NCBI GenBank assembly: GCA_023387985.1
Contig: JAEWHC010000001.1
Location: forward strand, 177,178-241,177
DNA: 64,000 nt
Reading direction: 5' to 3'
From: Bacteroidota bacterium
GTDB lineage: Bacteria > Bacteroidota > Bacteroidia > Chitinophagales > Chitinophagaceae
This document shows, piece by piece, positions 57,620-64,000 of the stretch. Each line of letters starts with the position of its first letter. The first letter of the stretch is position 1. The notes beneath the pieces are model-generated. The model worked only from the letters and a program-made list of their open reading frames with translations, was not told the origin of the DNA and ran no database searches. Made by a program: the position numbers and the translations under genes.

Positions 57620-58570
57620 TTATTTGGTTAACATAACATCTTCCTTTATGTTCATGTTGCGCACCTCAAACTGCATTCGTGCAGGCAATAAATAGGCTCT
57701 TTTAAAAATCAATTGCCCACGTTCATAAATCATAAAACTTACAAAACCCCTGCCAAGTCCGTTAAAATTCTCCTTCAGAATATAATTTAAACTCCGAATC
57801 AAAGGATATCGTCCAAGGCCTATATTAGCCTGGTAAGGTTTTACATAAACAGTGGAATCACAGGTTTCACACTTGAGGGAGGCCACGTTTACTTTTTGCT
57901 GAAAGCTCAATTGTTCGGGATCATCCTCATCACCTATCCAACTAACCCCAATCATGCCGATGCTTTGAGGATCTGAGGCAACATATTCAATGACTTCGCG
58001 GCTGTTTTTTTTCGCTACCACATTTGTACCAAAGGGCCGGCCACCCAATAAAGAGTCCATCGCAAAGCGCACCGTACTGGTCGCTGATAATCCATCCATC
58101 ACCACCTTCATCTTGGAGGGTGTTTCACCCAACAACAGGTTTTTGATTTCGGAAACAGTATACATGCCATTGTTGCTCTTATGGGTGATCACCGCTATGG
58201 CGTCCCAGGCTATTATACCCCAGGGTGGCGCAAATCCAAGGGTTTGTTTAAATCCTTCAGATTCTTCTTTGGATAAGCCGCGGGTAACGATAACGAGTTT
58301 TGTACTGTCGTTTTCCAGATCTTTCAGACATTCCGCTTCCGGTTTGTACTCTGCTATGATCTTCGTATTTGGAAAGGATGCCTCATACACCTTAATCTGC
58401 GAATCTATTACGGGTTTAAAGGATTCATCCACACTCATGTATAAAGTGCCGCGGGTAGGGGTATTGTCCATAGGTGGTTTTTCCTCGCCCGATCCGTTTC
58501 CTCCGCAGCCTGCCAATAAAACTGGCAAAGCCAGAAGGCCCAAAATTTTCTTTGATACACGTTGTAACAT
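57620..58570 (-). CDS. PstS-like phosphate-binding lipoprotein
   Basis: A 316-aa lipoprotein: lipobox LAGC with C22. The rest is a periplasmic-binding-protein type II fold like PstS, with YMSVDESFKPVIDS, then TRGLSKEESEGFK, a GLSATSTVRFAMDS segment in the place of the phosphate-binding loop, and the C-terminal FVSFMIYERGQLIFKRAYLLP. Ligand type is inferred from fold only. No pstCAB permease genes are nearby, so it may work apart from a transporter. It overlaps no neighbour and follows a small membrane protein gene after 9 bp. Confidence 0.82.
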   Translation of the reverse strand: MLQRVSKKILGLLALPVLLAGCGGNGSGEEKPPMDNTPTRGTLYMSVDESFKPVIDSQIKVYEASFPNTKIIAEYKPEAECLKDLENDSTKLVIVTRGLSKEESEGFKQTLGFAPPWGIIAWDAIAVITHKSNNGMYTVSEIKNLLLGETPSKMKVVMDGLSATSTVRFAMDSLLGGRPFGTNVVAKKNSREVIEYVASDPQSIGMIGVSWIGDEDDPEQLSFQQKVNVASLKCETCDSTVYVKPYQANIGLGRYPLIRSLNYILKENFNGLGRGFVSFMIYERGQLIFKRAYLLPARMQFEVRNMNIKEDVMLTK

Positions 58571-58579
58571 ATAGTTGAT

Positions 58580-58843
58580 CTATTCTTCGTTATACCCCTG
58601 GGATTTCCTAAAAAGGTTTGCGCGGTAAACGCGGAAAAGGCCATATACTATGAATAGGCCTGCCACAACCCATCTCATAGAACCTTGTAAAAAAGGGCTG
58701 TTTGCAAAATAATCATAGCCCAACAGTTTTTCCGAAAACAAAATGAACAACGCTGCACAAATCATCAGACCCGCCATGAAGTAATCCAGCATCAACCTGA
58801 AATTGGGCACTCCTTTCCTATTGTTTCTATGTTGAATAGCCAT
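58580..58843 (-). CDS. Small two-helix membrane protein
   Basis: An 87-aa protein with a basic N-terminus (HRNNRKG) and two hydrophobic segments (about 19-38 and 58-76). It starts an apparent operon with the PstS-like lipoprotein 9 bp downstream, then the TPR gene. No family is recognised. Confidence 0.75.
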   Translation of the reverse strand: MAIQHRNNRKGVPNFRLMLDYFMAGLMICAALFILFSEKLLGYDYFANSPFLQGSMRWVVAGLFIVYGLFRVYRANLFRKSQGYNEE

Positions 58844-58943
58844 AATCTTTTGTTGAGTGCGGGAAAGGTAATAATTTCCATAACAATGAGGATGACCAAG
58901 CCGTATTATTATTATATTTTATAAAACCCTAACCATTCTCTAA

Positions 58944-58973
58944 CTGCAATAAGTAGGGTGAATGTTACATTTG
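58944..58973 (+). promoter_or_regulatory. Promoter of the tyrosine phosphatase-hisS operon
   Basis: TACATTTG (58966-58973) matches the -7 consensus TAnnTTTG fully, with CTG 19 nt upstream (58944-58946) close to the -33 TTG. The GTG start is 28 bp downstream. Confidence 0.6.
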
Positions 58974-59001
58974 CGGTTCTTCATTTAAAAAAACCAATAA
59001 A

Positions 59002-59463
59002 GTGCGGATATTGATGGTTTGTCTTGGCAATATTTGCCGGAGCCCCATTGCCGAAGGCGTTATGCGGCACCTTGTAAATGAACAAAATCTCCACTGGCAT
59101 ATCGACAGTGCGGGAACAGGCTCATGGCATACCGGGCAGGCTCCTCACAAGGATTCCCAAAAAGTATGTCGAATTAACGGAATAGATATTTCAACACAGA
59201 AGGCCCGGCAGTTCAAAAGTTCTGATTTTGAGGAGTTTGATCACATCATCGTAATGGATAAGCAAAATTATCAGGATGTGAAATCAATGGCAGGAAGCCG
59301 TTTTGTCCCATCCAAGATCAGCTTACTTCTTGACCATTGCAACGAACCAGGGCTTGAAGTTCCGGATCCTTATTATGGAAATTACGAGGACTATGAGCAC
59401 GTATTTCAGTTAATCACAAACGCAACCAAAGCATTTATTGACAAACATTCAAATCATTTATGA
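59002..59463 (+). CDS. Low-molecular-weight protein-tyrosine phosphatase
   Basis: A 153-aa cytoplasmic phosphatase beginning with GTG. The P-loop is C7-L-G-N-I-C-R13-S (CX5R) and the general acid is D122 in VPDPYYGN. It removes phosphate from protein tyrosine; in bacteria such enzymes often act on exopolysaccharide kinases, but no such genes are seen here. Its stop codon overlaps the hisS start by four bases (ATGA), so the two are translationally coupled. Confidence 0.93.
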   Translation: MRILMVCLGNICRSPIAEGVMRHLVNEQNLHWHIDSAGTGSWHTGQAPHKDSQKVCRINGIDISTQKARQFKSSDFEEFDHIIVMDKQNYQDVKSMAGSRFVPSKISLLLDHCNEPGLEVPDPYYGNYEDYEHVFQLITNATKAFIDKHSNHL

Positions 59464-60830
59464 AGGTAAGTATCCCCCAAGGTACCCGTGATTTTGCGGC
59501 TGAAACCGTAAGAAAGAGACAATATATATTTGAAACCCTGAGAAGAATATTTGAGACCTATGGGTTTCAGCCTCTTGAGACGCCTGCTTTTGAAAACCTG
59601 GAAACATTAATGGGTAAATACGGTGAGGAGGGGGATAAGCTGATCTTTAAGATTCTGAACAACGGGCTGGACAGGCCTGAAAAAAAAGAGGCTGCACGGG
59701 TAGGATTTCAGAAAATTCTGGATGGTAAAAATTCAACTGAAATTACTGAAAGAGCGCTCCGCTACGATTTGACGATACCTTTTGCCCGCTTTATAGCGAT
59801 GAACCATAAGCAATTGACCTTCCCTTTTAAGCGGTACCAGATGCAACCAGTTTGGCGCGCCGACAAGCCCCAAAGAGGACGTTATCGTGAATTTTACCAG
59901 TGTGATGCAGATGTGGCAGGCTCGAAGAGTTTATGGAGCGATGTGGAATGTATTCAGCTTTATGCCCACGCCTTTGATGCATTGAATATTCCGGTTACCA
60001 TTAAACTAAACAACCGCAAAATACTTACTGCACTTGCACAAGCAACAGGCCGCCCGGAAAATATGGAATCCATAACTGTTGCTATTGATAAACTGGATAA
60101 AATAGGCCTTGAAAATGTAAAAGCTGAGTTGCGTTCAAAGGGTCTGTCTGAAGAACAAACTGAACTTATAGAGGCTTATTTAAACATCAGTGGCTCAACG
60201 GATGATAAATTGAAAGCCATCCGGCACCTGCTTTCCGGGGTAGATTCAGCTACTGAGGCCATTGATGAAATGTATACAATACTTGACCGGATCAACCTGG
60301 ATGCTTTCAAAGATGTCCGGCTTGAACTGGACTTTACCCTGGCAAGAGGATTAAATTATTATACGGGAAGTATTTTCGAGGTTAAAGCACACGGAGTCCA
60401 GATTGGTAGCATTGGCGGCGGAGGACGTTATAATGATCTTACCGGTTTATTTGGGGTAAATGACATTCCCGGCATTGGCATTAGTTTCGGCTTAGACCGA
60501 ATCTATGATGTTATGGAAAATCTTAGCTTATTTCCGGATTCAACGGCAAATCAAACCGACATTCTTTTTTTTAATTCCGGCGAAGCCGAGGCAAAGCAAG
60601 CGGGATTTTTGATGCAAAAATTGAGGCAAAGAGGGATAAAATCGGATATGTTTCTTGAAGCTTCCCGCTTTGACAAACAGTTTAAACATGCAGAAAGAGC
60701 CGGCTACCAATACGTTGCCATCCTGGGAACCCGCGAACTTGAAGACAGAATTATCCAGGTGAAAAACTTAAAAAGTGGTCTCCAGGAAAATTTTCCCCAA
60801 ACCGAATTTGCTGACAAATGGGTGCCCTGA
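59460..60830 (+). CDS. hisS: Histidine-tRNA ligase
   Basis: A 456-aa class II aminoacyl-tRNA synthetase that charges tRNA-His. Motif 1 region IFETYGFQPLETPAFENLE, motif 2 FKRYQMQPVWRADKPQRGR, the histidine-specific block LARGLNYYTGSIFEV and motif 3 near GIGISFGLDRIYD are all present. The C-terminal anticodon-binding domain covers about 360-456. Length is normal. Confidence 0.95.
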   Translation: MKVSIPQGTRDFAAETVRKRQYIFETLRRIFETYGFQPLETPAFENLETLMGKYGEEGDKLIFKILNNGLDRPEKKEAARVGFQKILDGKNSTEITERALRYDLTIPFARFIAMNHKQLTFPFKRYQMQPVWRADKPQRGRYREFYQCDADVAGSKSLWSDVECIQLYAHAFDALNIPVTIKLNNRKILTALAQATGRPENMESITVAIDKLDKIGLENVKAELRSKGLSEEQTELIEAYLNISGSTDDKLKAIRHLLSGVDSATEAIDEMYTILDRINLDAFKDVRLELDFTLARGLNYYTGSIFEVKAHGVQIGSIGGGGRYNDLTGLFGVNDIPGIGISFGLDRIYDVMENLSLFPDSTANQTDILFFNSGEAEAKQAGFLMQKLRQRGIKSDMFLEASRFDKQFKHAERAGYQYVAILGTRELEDRIIQVKNLKSGLQENFPQTEFADKWVP

Positions 60831-60870
60831 CAGGTTAATACCTGGGACGAATATCTAAAAGTGCAATTTT

Positions 60871-61254
60871 TTACTGTGCAATCATTTCCTGGAAAGTATC
60901 CAACCGGGCAGCCACCGTACCCCGCCTGATACCTAGCGCATTAATATCCTGGGTCCGGATTTGAAGGGTTATGATTTTTCCATCCCGTCCCCGCATAAAT
61001 ACGGCGCCACCATTGTGTCCGGAAATGGCAAAACTATCAATTCCAACAGGAGTTAACATTCCAGTTCCGAATCCTGCATAGAGTGTTAGCGCGCCATTTT
61101 CCACAGAAACCGTGGTAATGCCGACTTTTTCATCTGTAAAATCGTATGTTCCGGAATATTGGTGAATGGTAGAATCTTGCTGACTCAATGCTTCAAATGG
61201 ATTGAAAAGCAGGAAAAACATGGCAACAAATATGCTGATGGTTATTTTTTTCAT
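60871..61254 (-). CDS. Small exported DUF3471-like protein
   Basis: A 127-aa protein with a signal peptide (about residues 1-24, ending FEALSQ). The mature part opens YSGTYDFTDE and has the spaced pattern VSVENGALTLYAG, LTPVGIDSFAI, VFMRGRDGKIITLQI typical of the small beta-barrel DUF3471-like domain often found as an add-on to serine hydrolases. Here it stands alone. A related gene lies 178 bp to the right. No function is assigned. Confidence 0.7.
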   Translation of the reverse strand: MKKITISIFVAMFFLLFNPFEALSQQDSTIHQYSGTYDFTDEKVGITTVSVENGALTLYAGFGTGMLTPVGIDSFAISGHNGGAVFMRGRDGKIITLQIRTQDINALGIRRGTVAARLDTFQEMIAQ

Positions 61255-61383
61255 AGGGATGGATATTTAGGGTTTGACAATTAGGATACAACTGGGCTGA
61301 TCAAATAACATGCGCAAGAGTGGTTCCTGATGTTAAAAGACCCGGCGGTTGGCCCTGAGGAGGCCCATGGTTTTTAAACGACA

Positions 61384-61408
61384 AATGCCGAAATATTTTT
61401 CCGGCATT
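61384..61408. terminator. Hairpin between the two small exported genes
   Basis: AATGCCG (61384-61390) and CGGCATT (61402-61408) form a perfect 7-bp stem with an 11-nt loop. It has no strong T-run, so it is a weak terminator or a processing site after the leftward gene at 61432. Confidence 0.35.
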
Positions 61409-61431
61409 ACAAATTCTTTCAAATTTCTATT

Positions 61432-61854
61432 CTAATTCCTTGCGAAACGGCAAGGTTTTAATTGTTCCGTGTGCAACCAAGCCCCGGTAAAATCAAAAAA
61501 GAAATCACTGGCCGGCATCCTTTTCCTCCCTATATCATTAATATGCGCCACCTGTACGTGCATCCGGTCCACCATTCCCAACTCATCTCTCAGGAAGATA
61601 ATAATGCCACCATATCCCAAAACTGAAAATGAATCGACTCCGGATTTGGCAAGCGTAGCGTTACCGATTGCTGAGCTGATGAACAACATCTCATTCTCTA
61701 ATGTTACCCTTGCATTATCGGTTTCACCACCCGAAGGAAAATCATATGTGCCAGTAAACTGAAGAAGGGAGGTATCTTGCTGGCTGAAGGCATATTTGCC
61801 GGGAATGGCAAAAAATACCACAGATAAAACCATTAGAAGAAACATCTTTTTCAT
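61432..61854 (-). CDS. Small exported DUF3471-like protein, paralogue
   Basis: A 140-aa protein. The start at 61854 (MKKMFLLMVLS) gives a good signal peptide (ending YAFSQ); the ORF reaches 61905, but that extension adds 17 residues before the signal and is not credible. The mature part follows the same pattern as its neighbour (FTGTYDFPSGG, VTLENEMLFISS, VDSFSVLGYGGIIIFLRDE). The two are therefore diverged tandem paralogues. Function unknown. Confidence 0.68.
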   Translation of the reverse strand: MKKMFLLMVLSVVFFAIPGKYAFSQQDTSLLQFTGTYDFPSGGETDNARVTLENEMLFISSAIGNATLAKSGVDSFSVLGYGGIIIFLRDELGMVDRMHVQVAHINDIGRKRMPASDFFFDFTGAWLHTEQLKPCRFARN

Positions 61855-61923
61855 AGGCTGAAATTTGCAGGCAAGAAAGATAGAAATTTTCATAATAGTC
61901 AGCAAAAAAATTACCAGGTAATC

Positions 61924-63132
61924 CTATTTTCTTTTCGAGTAATTACGGGAATTGCGTTGGGAAGTTCCTGAATGCCGTGGCTTTGATATATGCGTGCTCT
62001 TTTCTCCAGCGGCAGGTGTACCAATCTTTACAATATCCTGACCAATGATCCTTTCAATGGAACGGAATTTATATTGATCTTTAGGTTCAACTAAAGTTAT
62101 TGCTGTGCCTCCAGCTTCAGCTCTTGCGGTTCGACCGATCCGGTGAACATAATCTTCTGCATTTCTTGGAATGTCAAAATTTACTACAAGATCGATGTTA
62201 TCTATGTCTATCCCGCGGCTCAATATATCTGTTGCAACCAACACCGGTAAATTCCCTGCCTTAAATTTTAAAAGCACTTCCTCCCGTCCGGCCTGTTCCA
62301 GGTCACTATGGATTTCCTGCGCATTCAATCCTTTTCTCACCAGGTCCCTTGTCAATTGTTTTACACTTATTTTGCTGCTACAGAACACCAGAACCATTTT
62401 ATATTCTGCCGAAGAAAGAATCTCTGTCATCAGTTGAATTTTATGGGCGTGTTCAGTAAAAAATACCTTCTGTACAATTTTTGCCGGAGGCTTACTCATG
62501 GCCAGGCTCACTTCCACGGGTTGATGCAGAATGGTCCTTGAGAGCTTCCTTATGCGATCGGGCATAGTGGCTGAAAACATCAGGGTTTGCCTTTTGGTGG
62601 GCAGATGCTTTACGATATACATGATGTCTTCATAAAAACCCATATCAAGCATTCGGTCGGCTTCGTCTAAAACCAGGTACTTCAGGTGGTCGAACTTCAC
62701 ATAGCCCATTTTAAGGTGAGCGATCATTCGGCCGGGAGTACAGATCACGAATTCCGCACCCAATGTAAGCGCCTTTTTCTCCTGCACGAATTCCATACCG
62801 TCCCCGCCACCATAAATGGACATGGAGCTGATGCCGGTAAAATAACTTAAGCCCTCAAGATGTTGTTCTACTTGAGTTGCCAATTCGCGTGTAGGTACTA
62901 TAATCAGACACTGAACGCCTTTTGCCGCGTGTTTTTCGCTGAGTACGCGGTTTATAAGTGGCAACAGAAACGCTGCGGTTTTACCGGTACCTGTTTGTGC
63001 AATGCCGAGAACATCTTTTCCTTCTAAAACGTGTGGAATTACACTTGCCTGGATGGGTGTTGCGTTTTCGTATCGGCTTGCTTCTATGCCCTCCATCAAG
63101 GCATCATTTAAATTGAATTCGGTAAACTTCAC
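61924..63132 (-). CDS. DEAD-box RNA helicase, RhlE type
   Basis: An ATP-dependent RNA helicase of about 402 aa. Motifs in order: Q motif region YENATPIQASVIP, AQTGTGKT (I), PTRELATQ (Ia), VLDEADRML (II), SATMPDRI (III), LVATDILSRGIDI (V) and HRIGRTAR (VI), then a basic tail (NSRNYSKRK). It probably remodels rRNA or mRNA, for instance in ribosome assembly or in the cold. I prefer the GTG start at 63132 (VKFTEFNLND, the usual family start), because a full promoter box lies 27 bp upstream; the longer frame to 63246 reads through that promoter. Confidence 0.9.
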   Translation of the reverse strand: MKFTEFNLNDALMEGIEASRYENATPIQASVIPHVLEGKDVLGIAQTGTGKTAAFLLPLINRVLSEKHAAKGVQCLIIVPTRELATQVEQHLEGLSYFTGISSMSIYGGGDGMEFVQEKKALTLGAEFVICTPGRMIAHLKMGYVKFDHLKYLVLDEADRMLDMGFYEDIMYIVKHLPTKRQTLMFSATMPDRIRKLSRTILHQPVEVSLAMSKPPAKIVQKVFFTEHAHKIQLMTEILSSAEYKMVLVFCSSKISVKQLTRDLVRKGLNAQEIHSDLEQAGREEVLLKFKAGNLPVLVATDILSRGIDIDNIDLVVNFDIPRNAEDYVHRIGRTARAEAGGTAITLVEPKDQYKFRSIERIIGQDIVKIGTPAAGEKSTHISKPRHSGTSQRNSRNYSKRK

Positions 63133-63158
63133 GGTTTGAGGTTGATAATGAATTGCGC

Positions 63159-63166
63159 CAAAGGTA
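63159..63166 (-). promoter_or_regulatory. -7 promoter box of the DEAD-box helicase gene
   Basis: TACCTTTG on the minus strand is a full TAnnTTTG match, with the GTG start 27 bases downstream. It supports the shorter start. No good -33 TTG was found. Confidence 0.5.
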
Positions 63167-63503
63167 AGGTGGTCAGATTTTACATTGGAGAGATTCTGTA
63201 AACTTAAAGAGTTCATTAAACACCAAAGCGCTTGCATGGACCTCATATAATGCTTAGACTAAAGACCCTGAAGGGTTTAATGAAACCTGTGGCCCTGCAG
63301 TCTCTGGTACATTGGCCTTGCACTGTGATGCACCTGGCTTACCATAGCACTATGTTTCTTTTTAGAACTTCGTGTGTTTTAGCCCTGTTGGCTATAACAG
63401 CAACAGTGATTTGCCACGAGGCAAAAATAACTCCATGGTGCAAATCTCACAACGCGGGGTAAGCGTCTTCATGCCCCAATGGCCCGGCTTAAGTTGAGGG
63501 CAC
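63167..63503. other. Intergenic region, no gene seen
   Basis: Contains no supported ORF or RNA. It separates the helicase promoter from the 5S-derived repeats to the right. Confidence 0.4.
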
Positions 63504-63538
63504 AAAAAAGCCCTTCAATTTCTTGAAAGGCTTTTTTT
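63504..63538 (-). terminator. Terminator copy 1 of the 5S-derived array
   Basis: A stem of GCCCTTCAA with TTGAAAGGC (63510-63531; one C-A mismatch) and T-runs on both sides. It is one of three near-identical copies and the farthest from the 5S gene. Confidence 0.75.
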
Positions 63539-63544
63539 AAATTA

Positions 63545-63658
63545 AATCATGGCATCCCGAAGGCATTCGGGATACTCTCCCGCATTGTGGTGCAGTATCC
63601 CGAAGACATTCGGGACCATGAGGGGTTTAACTTTCCTGTTCCCCTTTTGTACCTGGAA
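63545..63658 (-). pseudogene. Degenerate 5S rRNA 3' part with palindromes, copy 1
   Basis: Read on the minus strand, this repeats 5S blocks (TTAA-CCCCTCATGG, TACTGCACCACAATGCGGGAGAGTA, TGCCATGATTTAA). Two short segments of the true gene, CCGATGG and GGTAGC, are each replaced by one palindrome of the ATCCCGAA-n4-TTCGGGAT type (63554-63573 and 63597-63615). The 5' half is not recognisable, so it cannot make a 5S rRNA. Confidence 0.8.
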
Positions 63659-63660
63659 AC

Positions 63661-63694
63661 AAAAAGCCCTTCAATTTCTTGAAAGGCTTTTTTT
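63661..63694 (-). terminator. Terminator copy 2 of the 5S-derived array
   Basis: The same hairpin as copy 1 (63666-63687) with the T-run on the minus strand at 63661-63665. Confidence 0.75.
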
Positions 63695-63703
63695 AAATTA
63701 AAT

Positions 63704-63879
63704 CTTGGCATCCCGAAGGCATTCGGGATGTATCCCGGAAACATTCGGGATACTCTCCCGCATTGTGGTGCAGTATCCCGAAGACATTCGGGATGTATCC
63801 CGGAAACATTCGGGATGTATCCCGGAAACATTCGGGACCATGAGGGGTTTAACTTTCCTGTTCCCCTTTTGTACCTGGA
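63704..63879 (-). pseudogene. Degenerate 5S rRNA 3' part with palindrome arrays, copy 2
   Basis: The same 5S-derived unit as copy 1, but the two replaced segments hold two palindromes (63710-63729, 63732-63751) and three palindromes (63775-63794, 63797-63816, 63819-63837). The units are joined by GT and repeat every 22 bp. Confidence 0.8.
63710..63837. repeat. Five 20-bp palindromes in two short arrays
   Basis: Units follow ATCCC-G-(G/A)-A-n-(A/G)-CATTCGGGAT, each a near-perfect palindrome with a 22-bp period. They form two clusters split by the 5S-derived block 63752-63774. Copy 1 of the 5S unit carries two more. Confidence 0.85.
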
Positions 63880-63882
63880 AAC

Positions 63883-63917
63883 AAAAAAGCCCTTCAATTT
63901 CTTGAAAGGCTTTTTTT
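63883..63917 (-). terminator. Terminator of the 5S rRNA / rRNA operon
   Basis: GCCCTTCAA-TTTC-TTGAAAGGC (63889-63910) with six T residues on the minus strand. It lies about 10 bp past the 5S 3' end and is the probable parent of the two downstream copies. Confidence 0.85.
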
Positions 63918-63927
63918 AAATTAAATC

Positions 63928-64000
63928 ATGGCAGCTACCTACTCTCCCGCATTGTGGTGCAGTACCATCGGCCATGAGGGGCTTAACTTCTCTGTTCGGT
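63928..64000 (-). rRNA. rrf: 5S ribosomal RNA, 3' part (cut by the window edge)
   Basis: On the minus strand the sequence holds the conserved 5S blocks CCGAACAGAGAAGTTAAGCC, GATGGTACTGC, GGGAGAGTAGGTAGCTGCC. About 73 nt of roughly 110 are visible; the 5' part lies beyond the right end. A 23S gene is expected further right, so the transcript should be the end of an rRNA operon read leftward. Confidence 0.93.

Noticed and set aside
63545..63879. The repeats at the right edge as a CRISPR array
   Set aside because: The repeated units are adjoining palindromes and 5S fragments without unique spacers, and no cas genes are in view.
63547..63897. 116-aa ORF across the 5S-derived repeats
   Set aside because: The repeated translated words come from the palindromes and 5S copies; it spans two terminators and is not a gene.

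Overview
The window looks like chromosomal DNA from a member of the Bacteroidetes, probably a Chitinophagaceae-like organism. This rests on gene content: a 14-gene complex I operon with a short NuoG, an ExbB-ExbD-ExbD-TonB operon, a DUF5916-type outer-membrane protein, a DUF5117/DUF4953-type metalloprotease and DUF4153. Shine-Dalgarno sites are largely absent, and several genes carry promoters of the Bacteroidetes form TTG-N19-TAnnTTTG. The assignment is inference from gene content; no 16S sequence is in view.

Layout. 1-16.9 kb is a metabolic and envelope region: two universal stress proteins, a beta-lactamase-like serine hydrolase, a DUF5916 barrel protein, an aldo/keto reductase with an MBL-fold hydrolase, a zinc alcohol dehydrogenase, a DinB-like protein, a YCII-like protein, an amidohydrolase-like lipoprotein that has lost its metal ligands, an M28 peptidase, and two membrane proteins. 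16.9-32.9 kb is an accessory island. It starts with a small cysteine-containing ORF, a long imperfect hairpin and a structured non-coding stretch. It then carries a tight leftward operon: XRE regulator, 1731-aa DEAD/DEAH helicase with a DUF1998-like part and a C-terminal nuclease-like domain, SNF2-type helicase, 1298-aa Eco57I-type DNA methylase, and, 16 bp further on, a decayed prokaryotic Argonaute gene. The set resembles class 1 DISARM with a rearranged helicase/nuclease component. An HTH-Fic pair ('mobile mystery proteins' A and B) lies between this operon and the 3' end of mnmE.

32.9-42.3 kb holds mnmE, the TonB energy-transduction operon (exbB, exbD, exbD, tonB), a large secreted metalloprotease and an ABC-type permease. 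42.4-55.7 kb is the complete nuoA-N operon for NADH:quinone oxidoreductase, read leftward. 55.8-58.8 kb holds a TPR protein, a PstS-like lipoprotein and a small membrane protein. 59-60.8 kb holds a low-molecular-weight tyrosine phosphatase overlapping hisS. 60.9-63.1 kb holds two related small exported proteins and a RhlE-type DEAD-box helicase.

The right edge cuts through the 3' part of a leftward 5S rRNA gene. Downstream of it are two degenerate copies of the 5S 3' part, each with its own copy of the terminator, in which 20-bp palindromes replace two short segments of the 5S sequence. The two places most worth a second look are the DISARM-like operon with its Argonaute remnant and this 5S-derived array. 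No CRISPR array, tRNA, transposase or integrase gene was found.
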